From assembly GCF_008806595.1 (NCBI RefSeq), contig NZ_VZRB01000022.1, positions 1 to 64,000 on the forward strand: a stretch of DNA of 64,000 nucleotides, in the 5' to 3' direction. Below are positions 1 through 7,300 of this stretch, one piece after another. The DNA comes from Streptomyces luteolifulvus. Its GTDB lineage: Bacteria > Actinomycetota > Actinomycetes > Streptomycetales > Streptomycetaceae. Each line of letters starts with the position of its first letter. Within the stretch, counting starts at the first letter, position 1. Made by a program: the position numbers and the translations under genes. The notes under the pieces were generated by a model. The model was not told where the DNA came from. It searched no databases and saw nothing but the letters and a program-made list of their open reading frames with translations.

Positions 1-28
1 GTACTAATAGGCCGAGGGCTTGTCCTCA
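1..28 (+). rRNA. 23S rRNA, 3' end (partial)
   Basis: The first bases match the conserved actinobacterial 23S 3' tail (GTACTAATAGGCCGAGGGCT followed by TGTCCTCA). Almost all of the gene lies upstream of the window. The exact 3' end is estimated, and a 64-nt spacer follows before the 5S gene. Confidence 0.8.
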
Positions 29-92
29 GTTGCTCGCGTCCACTGTGTTTGTTCTGAGGCAACGACCGTTTTTCCGGTTCGTGTTTCATAGT

Positions 93-211
93 GTTTCGGT
101 GGTTATAGCGTGAGGGAAACGCCCGGTCACATTCCGAACCCGGAAGCTAAGCCTTACAGCGCCGATGGTACTGCAGGGGGGACCCTGTGGGAGAGTAGGA
201 CGCCGCCGAAC
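93..211 (+). rRNA. rrf: 5S ribosomal RNA
   Basis: This is a 119-nt sequence with the typical Streptomyces 5S layout. It begins GTTTCGGTGGTTATAGCGTG, carries the conserved CCGAACCCGGAAGCTAAGCC loop region in the middle, and ends GGGAGAGTAGGACGCCGCCGAAC. The 5' and 3' ends pair (GTTTCGGTGG with CCGCCGAAC). It is the last gene of the rRNA operon whose 23S tail opens the window, and a strong terminator follows within 10 nt. Confidence 0.95.
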
Positions 212-220
212 GATTATTCA

Positions 221-264
221 AAGGGTTGGACCCTGAACTTCGATTCAGGGTCCAACCCTTTTTT
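221..264 (+). terminator. rRNA operon intrinsic terminator
   Basis: A perfect 17-bp stem (221-237 with 244-260, AAGGGTTGGACCCTGAA) closes a CTTCGA loop and runs into TTTTT. It ends the rRNA transcript. The next start codon lies only a few bases beyond, at 268. Confidence 0.95.
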
Positions 265-267
265 GCT

Positions 268-987
268 ATGCGTCACCAGAAGTTCACGTTCCGCGCTCAG
301 CATCCAAGCATGGGTACTGCTGCAATGCTCAGGGCTGCCGGCGTCGGCGTCGGTGACGAGGTCGTCGTACCGGCCTTCGGGAACGTAGAGGTTGCCGAGG
401 CCGTGGTCCTGGCCGGTGCGCTTCCGGTGTTCGCCGAGATAGATCCGGCGACGTACTGCCTCGATCCGTCCGGCGTCGAGGCCTCCATAACTCCGCGGAC
501 CGCGGCTGTCGTTGTCGTGCACCGTTTCGGACGGCCTGCCGACCTCCTGCGGTTGCACAGTGTCGGCCAGCGGCACGGGCTTCTGGTGCTGCAGCACGGC
601 GAGTCCGAGGCGCCGTACGACGAGATAGCCCAGCGCCGGCAGCGGGCCGCCTATCTCGATGCGCGGCTGAGGGGCGTACTCACCCCCGACGGCGGTGACG
701 GGCACACCTACCAGCAGTACGTCGTGCGGGTGCCCGGAAACGGGCGACCGGACCGCGATGCCTTCGCCCGGGCCTTGCGGGCCAGGGGAGTTGACTGCCG
801 GGTGCCCGCGAAGACCCCCGTGCACCGGTTGCCGGAGTACCGGCGCTGTGTGTCCCTGCCGGAGACCGAGCGCGCGTCCGACGAGACCCTTGCGCTGCCC
901 GTGGACGCCTCTTTGACCAAGCGGGACATGCAGCGCATCGTGGGTGCGTGCAATGCGCTCGGCGGATTGCTGCAGCCTGCCTTCTGA
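268..987 (+). CDS. DegT/DnrJ/EryC1-like protein lacking the PLP-lysine segment
   Basis: The predicted protein is about 239 aa. The N-terminal half reads like a sugar aminotransferase of the DegT/DnrJ/EryC1/StrS family (GDEVVVPAFGNVEVAEAVVLAG, then a PVFAEIDPATYCLDP and VVVVHRFGRPADL stretch). The C-terminal part resembles the small domain (HTYQQYVVRVPG, then DCRVPAKTPVHRLPEY). Family members are about 370 aa. Here the central segment that should carry the PLP-binding lysine (S-x-x-x-x-K-x-x-G) is missing and a short charged linker takes its place. Aminotransferase activity is therefore unlikely. It could be a decayed gene or a binding or regulatory relative. The frame is intact and uses Streptomyces codons. 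The start is uncertain: 268 sits just past the rRNA terminator with no clear ribosome site, and 310 is an alternative. Confidence 0.65.
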   Translation: MRHQKFTFRAQHPSMGTAAMLRAAGVGVGDEVVVPAFGNVEVAEAVVLAGALPVFAEIDPATYCLDPSGVEASITPRTAAVVVVHRFGRPADLLRLHSVGQRHGLLVLQHGESEAPYDEIAQRRQRAAYLDARLRGVLTPDGGDGHTYQQYVVRVPGNGRPDRDAFARALRARGVDCRVPAKTPVHRLPEYRRCVSLPETERASDETLALPVDASLTKRDMQRIVGACNALGGLLQPAF

Positions 988-996
988 TGGTCGAGG

Positions 997-1026
997 TTGG
1001 GAGCACGGGTCTGTTCGGGGTATGAT
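997..1026 (+). promoter_or_regulatory. Promoter for tRNA-Thr
   Basis: TTGGGA (997-1002), an 18-nt spacer and TATGAT (1021-1026) form a good housekeeping (HrdB-type) promoter. The predicted start is about 35 nt upstream of the mature tRNA. Confidence 0.6.
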
Positions 1027-1068
1027 CTATTGCGTTGCCGCGCGAGGGAAACCTCGAAAAGGTGACAG

Positions 1069-1144
1069 GCCCCTATAGCTCAGTCGGTAGAGCGTCTCCA
1101 TGGTAAGGAGAAGGTCAACGGTTCGATTCCGTTTGGGGGCTCCA
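1069..1144 (+). tRNA. tRNA-Thr (anticodon GGT)
   Basis: A full cloverleaf folds: acceptor GCCCCTA/TGGGGGC, D arm with AGCTCAGTCGGTAGAGC, and anticodon stem TCTCC/GGAGA closing loop ATGGTAA with anticodon GGT. The T arm is AACGG-TTCGATT-CCGTT, and CCA is encoded. GGT decodes ACC/ACU threonine codons. It has its own promoter upstream and a strong terminator 5 nt downstream. Confidence 0.96.
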
Positions 1145-1149
1145 GCGAC

Positions 1150-1179
1150 AAAGGCCCCGCCCCTTCGGGCGGGGCCTTT
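1150..1179. terminator. Bidirectional terminator between tRNA-Thr and osaC
   Basis: The stem AAAGGCCCCGCCC (1150-1162) pairs with GGGCGGGGCCTTT (1167-1179) around a CTTC loop. The A-run and T-run flanks make it work on both strands. It ends the tRNA transcript rightward and osaC leftward, 10 nt after the osaC stop. Confidence 0.9.
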
Positions 1180-1188
1180 CGTATGCCC

Positions 1189-3939
1189 TCAGTCCTTATG
1201 GAGGCCCGGTACCCGCATTGCCAGGATCGCCATGTCGTCGGACGGGGCGTCCGACGCGAAGCGTTCCACCGCGCGCATGATGCGGGCCGCGACCGCGCCG
1301 GCGGTCAGGCCGGTGCATGTGGTGAGGACGTCGGTGAGGCCGTCGTCGCCCAACATACGGGTGCCTTCGCGGCGTTCCGTGACGCCGTCCGTGACGCACA
1401 GCAGGACGTCGCCCGGGTCGAGGGTGACCGTCTCCTCGTACAGCTCCAGGTCCTCCATGACGCCCAGGAGCGGCTGGGGCTCGGCGGCCGGTTCGACCGT
1501 GCCGTCCTGGCGGAGGCGGAGCGGGAGCGGATGGCCGGCGCAGACGACCTTCAGCTTCGCGCTGCCGTCCTGCTGAGGCCACAACTCGCCGTACAGGAGC
1601 GTGAGGAAGCGGCTGCGGGCGCCCTCGTCGAGGATCGCGGAGTTGAGGCGCTCCAGGACCGCCGGGCCGCTGAGGCCCTCTCTCGCAAGGAGTCTGAGGG
1701 CGTGGCGGGCGAGGCCTGTCACGGCAGCCGCGTTGGGGCCCGTACCGCAGACGTCGCCGATGGCGAAGCCGTATGCACCGTCGCGGATGGGGAAGACGTC
1801 GTAGAAGTCGCCGCCGACTTCGTTGCCCTCGCCGGCCGCGCGGTAGATGACCTCGACCTCGACGCCCTCGATGACCGGGAGTTCGGGTGGCAGGAGACTG
1901 CGCTGGAGGGACTGGCTGATCGCCGTGCGCTCGGAGTACAGGCGGGCGTTGTCCAGGGCCAGGGCGGCTCGGCGGGACAAGTCCTCGGCCAGTTCCAGGA
2001 TTTCCTGGCGGAAGTGTTCGTCGGTCGGCTTGCCGAGGGTCAGCATGCCGATGACCCGGTTGCGGGCGACCAGGGGCAGGACGACCGTCTCGCCGCCCAC
2101 CGCGGATGCCGTCGCCAGGGTCGGCCCGATACCCGACGAGACCTGGTGGGTGTGGCCGCCGCTCAGGCCCAGGCTGCGCATGGAACTGCGCAGGGCCGCC
2201 TGGTGGGCCGCTTCGCCGGGGGCCGGCCAGACGCGGGCGCCGGGGGTGGGTACCGGGTCCGGCGGGGGGATCTTCGACAGCAACGACTTGATGCCGTCGA
2301 TGAGTTCCTCGTCCTCGTGCAGGACGTAGGACAGGTAGGGCTCCGAGGCCTGGTCGGCGATCGTGTAGACGGCGCACCAGGTGGCCAGGGTCGGGACGGT
2401 CATCTGGGCCATCAGGGCCAGGGTCTGGTCGCGGTCCAGGGTGCCCGCGAGCAGGTCGGAGGCCTCGACGAGGAAGCTCAGGGAGCCTCGGCGCAGGCGT
2501 TCCAGTTCGCCGAGGCGGGCGGACTCGACGGCCAGCGCGATGCGGTCGGCGGCGAACTGGAGGCGCAGGGCCTCCTCGTTCGAGTAGCGGCCGGGGCCCT
2601 CGGCGGCCACGCCCAGCGAGCCGGTGAGGCGGCCCTCCACCTTCAGGGGGACGGTGACCACGGAGCGCATGCCGGTGCCGCTGAGCAGCGGGACGGCGCC
2701 CGGTACGGCCGTGAGGTCGTCGTGGACGGCCGGCATGCGTGCCGAGCCGTAGCGGCCGGGGCCCGCCTCGACGGGGACGCGGGCGAAGCGCTGGCGGGCG
2801 GAGGGCAGGCCCGTGGAGGCGCGGACCTCCAGCTCCGTCTCGTCGTCGGTCGCGAGGAGCAGGAAGGCGGAGTCGCCGTCGAGCATGTCGCGGGCGCGTT
2901 CCACCGTGCGCTGGAGGAGACCGTCCAGATCGTCCGGGGCGGGGGAGCCGATGAACACCTCGAAGGGGTCGGCGCTCTGGCCGTCGGCTGTTTTCGGGTC
3001 GGCGGCGTGGACGCGCAACGGCGTCTGGAGCACGGCCCGTTCGTGGTCCCGTACCAGCAGGCACACGGTGGACGGCTCGCCTGCCGTGTCACGGACGCGG
3101 AGGTGGGAAGCGTAGACGGGGGTGACGCGGCCGCTCGCGCTCCTGATGCCGTAACTGCCTTCCCAGCGCGAGAGTTGGAGCGCCTCCGCGATGCCGGTGC
3201 CGGTGCCCGGGGTGTGCGGCCAGGCGGCGAGGTCGGTCAGGGGCTTGCCGGTGACCTGTTCGGAGGCGTAGCCGAACAGTTCCTCGGCGTCCTCGCTCCA
3301 GGCGGTGATGGCGCCGGTGCGGTCGATCTGGACGACGGCGACGCGGACGCGGCCGTCGGCGAGCGGAAGGAGGTCGGCGGGCAGTGACGGGCCGGCGGCG
3401 CGGGTGCCCACCGGGCGACCGGGGAGGGCGAGTTGGAACCAGACCTGCTTGTGGGTGGGCGTGTACTCGACGCCCCAGCGGCCGGCGAGGGCCGCGCAGA
3501 GCTGGAGGCCGCGGCCGCCCTCGCGGTCCGGGCTGCCCATGGTGACGGGCGAGCCCTGGAGCGGGATCTCGCGCTCCGGGTAGCGGTCGGCGACCTCGAT
3601 CCTTACGCCGTCTTCACTGCGCAGGCACAGGACGTCCGCGGAAGTGCCCGCGTGGACGACGGCGTTGGTCACCAGTTCGCTGGTGAGGACCACCGCGTCG
3701 TCGACGATGTCCGCGAAGCCCCAGCCCTGGAGGGTGTCGCGGACGAAGGAGCGCGCGCTCGCGACCGAACGTCCGAGCGGCTCGAAGCTGGCGGCCGCGC
3801 GCGCGGTGATCACTGAGCTCCTCATCCTGTGGTCGGCGTGCAGGATTGCGTGGCCGACCGGCTCGTGCCGCTGGTGCGGCATTCCGTCCGTCGGCCGGGG
3901 GTCCGGGGGCTGTTCCCCAGGGATCAGTCCGGTGGTCAT
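1189..3939 (-). CDS. osaC: OsaC-type multidomain sigma-factor regulator (anti-sigma kinase, PAS, GAF, PP2C phosphatase)
   Basis: The 916-aa protein carries, in order: an RsbW-like HATPase domain (about 50-170; ELVTNAVVHAG and EGGRGLQLCAALA), a PAS domain (about 200-290), two GAF-like regions (about 330-690) and a C-terminal SpoIIE/PP2C serine phosphatase domain (about 700-910; GGDFYDVF, IGDVCGTGPN, TDGVTERR). This is the architecture of OsaC of S. coelicolor, known to modulate the osmotic-stress sigma factor SigB. It is divergent from osaA, as in S. coelicolor. I chose the ATG at 3939 because GGAGGGG lies 11 nt upstream. The frame stays open to 3981 (GTG) without a good ribosome site. Confidence 0.9.
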   Translation of the reverse strand: MTTGLIPGEQPPDPRPTDGMPHQRHEPVGHAILHADHRMRSSVITARAAASFEPLGRSVASARSFVRDTLQGWGFADIVDDAVVLTSELVTNAVVHAGTSADVLCLRSEDGVRIEVADRYPEREIPLQGSPVTMGSPDREGGRGLQLCAALAGRWGVEYTPTHKQVWFQLALPGRPVGTRAAGPSLPADLLPLADGRVRVAVVQIDRTGAITAWSEDAEELFGYASEQVTGKPLTDLAAWPHTPGTGTGIAEALQLSRWEGSYGIRSASGRVTPVYASHLRVRDTAGEPSTVCLLVRDHERAVLQTPLRVHAADPKTADGQSADPFEVFIGSPAPDDLDGLLQRTVERARDMLDGDSAFLLLATDDETELEVRASTGLPSARQRFARVPVEAGPGRYGSARMPAVHDDLTAVPGAVPLLSGTGMRSVVTVPLKVEGRLTGSLGVAAEGPGRYSNEEALRLQFAADRIALAVESARLGELERLRRGSLSFLVEASDLLAGTLDRDQTLALMAQMTVPTLATWCAVYTIADQASEPYLSYVLHEDEELIDGIKSLLSKIPPPDPVPTPGARVWPAPGEAAHQAALRSSMRSLGLSGGHTHQVSSGIGPTLATASAVGGETVVLPLVARNRVIGMLTLGKPTDEHFRQEILELAEDLSRRAALALDNARLYSERTAISQSLQRSLLPPELPVIEGVEVEVIYRAAGEGNEVGGDFYDVFPIRDGAYGFAIGDVCGTGPNAAAVTGLARHALRLLAREGLSGPAVLERLNSAILDEGARSRFLTLLYGELWPQQDGSAKLKVVCAGHPLPLRLRQDGTVEPAAEPQPLLGVMEDLELYEETVTLDPGDVLLCVTDGVTERREGTRMLGDDGLTDVLTTCTGLTAGAVAARIMRAVERFASDAPSDDMAILAMRVPGLHKD

Positions 3940-4336
3940 GTGTGCGGCCGCCCCTCCGATGCCCGCTCGTTCTCGTGCCACCGCCCAGGCCGGACGGACC
4001 GGCGCGGCTGGACAGCCGCATGCAAGGTTACTTACCTTCCCCGTCCATGCGGATGCCGGTCGCCGGTGTTTCCGTCCGGAGGGTGTGCGGACGATGTGCG
4101 AAGCTGCCGAACTGTTATGGCCTGGTTCAGCCGGGGTGAAACACTGGGCAAGCTTCTGTTGAAGGTCCGGGCAGGCCGAGTGTCTTTTGCGTGAGACGGG
4201 CAGCAGCCCGTGGTGCGGCTCGTCGTGCCTGACTGAAAATACGCAGTAGTAGGCAGAGCTATGCAGCAGTATCCGGTGGGCCGGTCAGGAGTACCGGGCC
4301 ACAGCAGTAACGGTCGACCCCTGCGGGAGGGACACA
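3940..4336. promoter_or_regulatory. Divergent osaC-osaA control region
   Basis: About 400 bp without a gene, serving both divergent osa transcripts. It holds an interrupted palindrome AAGGT-TACTT-ACCTT at 4025-4039, about 85 nt upstream of the osaC start. Near osaA there are loose GCAGTAGTA/GCAGCAGTA repeats (about 4244-4271). I could not place a convincing SigB-type promoter. The osaA ribosome site GGGAGG (4325-4330) closes the region. Confidence 0.5.
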
Positions 4337-7300
4337 GTGGAGTCTGGCGCAGCGACGCGGAGCACCAAGACGCGCGCGAAAGGCGGACAGTCCCTGAGTA
4401 ACAAGCGGAAACCGGCCAATGGGACCACCGCGGTGGACACGGCTGCCCTGAACCGTCTGCTGGCGGCACTTGTCGCGATGCGGGACGGGAATTTCCGCAA
4501 GCGGCTCACGGTGTCCGGTGACGGCGTGATGTCGGAGATCGCGGCCGTCTTCAACGAGGTGGCCGACCGCAATCTGCATCTGACGGGCGAGCTGTCCCGG
4601 GTACGGCGCGTGGTGGGCCGTGACGGAAAGCTCACGGAACGGCTGGAAACAGGCGCCTCCGAGGGGTCCTGGGCCACTGCCATCGATGCCTCGAACGCGC
4701 TCGTGGACGATCTCGTACGGCCCGTCTCCGAGGTCAGCCGCGTGCTGTCGGCGGTGGCGGAGGGCGATCTGTCGCCCCGTATGGAACTGCGGACTCAGGC
4801 GCCGGACGGAACCGGTCATCCGCTGCGGGGCGAGTTCCTGAAGGTCGGGCGGACCGTCAACAATCTGGTCGACCAGCTCTCGACGTTCACCGACGAGGTC
4901 ACGCGCGTGGCCAGCGAGGTGGGTACCGAGGGCAAGCTGGGCGGGCAGGCACGCGTGCGTGGCATGTCGGGCTCGTGGAAGGACCTCACGGAGTCCGTCA
5001 ACACGATGGCGTACCGGCTGACGGCGCAGGTGCGGGACATCGCGCTGGTGACGACGGCGGTCGCCAAGGGTGATCTGTCACGCAAGGTGACGGTTCATGT
5101 GGCCGGCGAGATGCTGGAGCTGAAGAACACCGTCAACACGATGGTGGACCAGCTGTCGTCCTTCTCCTCCGAGGTGACCCGGGTCGCGCGCGAGGTGGGT
5201 GTCGAGGGCGAGCTGGGCGGCCAGGCGCAGGTGCCCGGTGTGGCGGGTGTGTGGAAGGACCTCACCGATTCGGTGAACCTGATGGCCGGCAATCTGACGG
5301 CCCAGGTGAGGGGGATCGCCCAGGTGACGACGGCGGTCGCCAGCGGTGACCTGTCGCAGAAGGTGACGGTGTCGGCACGCGGTGAGGTCGCGCAGCTCGC
5401 CGACACGATCAACCAGATGACCGAGACGCTGCGGACCTTCGCGGACGAGGTCACGCGGGTCGCCAACGAGGTGGGTGCCGAGGGGCGGCTCGGCGGGCAG
5501 GCGAACGTGCCGGGGGCGGCCGGTACGTGGAAGGACCTGACGGACTCCGTCAACACGGTGTTCCGGAACCTCACGACTCAGGTGCGGGACATCGCCGCGG
5601 TGACGACGGCCGTGGCCAGCGGCGACCTGTCGCAGAAGGTCACGGTGGACGTGGCCGGCGAGATGCTGGAGCTGAAGAACACCGTCAACGGGATGGTCGA
5701 CCAGCTGTCGTCCTTCGGTGCCGAGGTCACGCGTGTGGCGCGTGAGGTCGGTGTCGAGGGTGAGCTGGGCGGGCAGGCGCAGGTGCCGGGGGCGGCCGGT
5801 ACGTGGAAGGACCTGACGGACTCCGTCAACACGGCGTTCCGCAACCTCACCGGACAGGTGCGGAACATCGCCCAGGTGACGACGGCCGTGGCCAACGGTG
5901 ATCTGTCGCAGAAGGTCACCGTGGACGTGTCCGGCGAGATGCTGCAGCTGAAGAACACCGTGAACACGATGGTGGACCAGCTGTCGGCCTTCGCCGACCA
6001 GGTGACGCGGGTCGCCCGTGACGTGGGCACCGAGGGGCGGCTCGGCGGTCAGGCCGTGGTGTCCGGGGTCAGCGGCACCTGGAAGGAACTGACCGACTCC
6101 GTCAACTTCATGGCGGGCAATCTCACCTCACAGGTGCGGCAGATCGCCCAGGTGACGACGGCGGTGGCCCGGGGTGACCTGTCGCAGAAGATCGACGTGG
6201 ACGCGCGCGGCGAGATCCTGGAGCTGAAGAACACCATCAACACGATGGTCGACCAGCTCTCCGCCTTCGCCGACCAGGTGACGAGGGTCGCCCGTGAAGT
6301 GGGTACGGAGGGCCGGCTCGGCGGTCAGGCGCAGGTGCCCGGTGTGGCCGGTGTGTGGCGCGACCTGACCGACTCCGTGAACGGCATGGCCGGCAACCTC
6401 ACCGCCCAGGTGCGCAATATCGCGCAGGTCGCCACCGCGGTGGCCCGGGGTGACCTGTCGCAGAAGATCGATGTGGACGCGCGCGGCGAGATCCTGGAGC
6501 TGAAGAACACGCTCAACACGATGGTGGACCAGCTGTCCAGCTTCGCCGACCAGGTGACGCGGGTGGCCCGCGAGGTGGGTACGGAGGGCATCCTCGGCGG
6601 TCAGGCCGAGGTGCAGGGTGTCTCCGGTACCTGGAAGGACCTCACGCAGTCAGTGAACCTCATGGCGAACAACCTGACGATCCAGGTGCGCAGCATCGCC
6701 GACGTCACGACCGCGGTCGCCAAGGGCGACCTCTCGAAGAAGATCACGGTCGATGCGCAGGGCGAGATCCTCGAACTCGTCACCACCGTCAACACGATGG
6801 TGGACCAGCTGTCGTCCTTCGCCGAGCAGGTGACCCGGGTGGCCCGCGAGGTGGGCACCGAGGGCCAGCTGGGCGGTCAGGCGCGGGTGCCCGGTGTCAC
6901 GGGCATCTGGAAGGACCTCAGCGACAACGTGAACCTGATGGCCAACAACCTGACCGTGCAGGTGCGGAACATCTCCCAGGTCGCGGCGGCGGTCGCCAAC
7001 GGCGATCTGACGCGGACGGTGACGATCGAGGCGCGCGGTGAGGTCGCGCAGCTCGCCGACACCTTCAACACCATGGTGAAGACGCTGAGTTCGTTCGCCG
7101 ACCAGGTCACCAAGGTGGCCCGCGAGGTGGGCACGGACGGCATCCTGGGAGGGCAGGCGCGCGTGCCGGGCGTGGCCGGTACGTGGAAGGACCTCACGGA
7201 GTCCGTGAACCAGATGGCGTCCAACCTGACCGGCCAGGTGCGCAACATCGCCATGGTCACGACCGCGATCGCCAAGGGCGATCTGACCAAGAAGATCGAC

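Noticed and set aside
1183..3387. 734-codon open frame antisense to osaC
   Set aside because: It is the complement of a well-supported gene with clear domains; the antisense composition is the usual GC shadow.
4025..4039. Iron box (DmdR1/IdeR) in the osa region
   Set aside because: AGGTTA and TACCT halves are there, but the spacing is shorter than the 19-bp iron box and the flanking TTA/TAA are absent.
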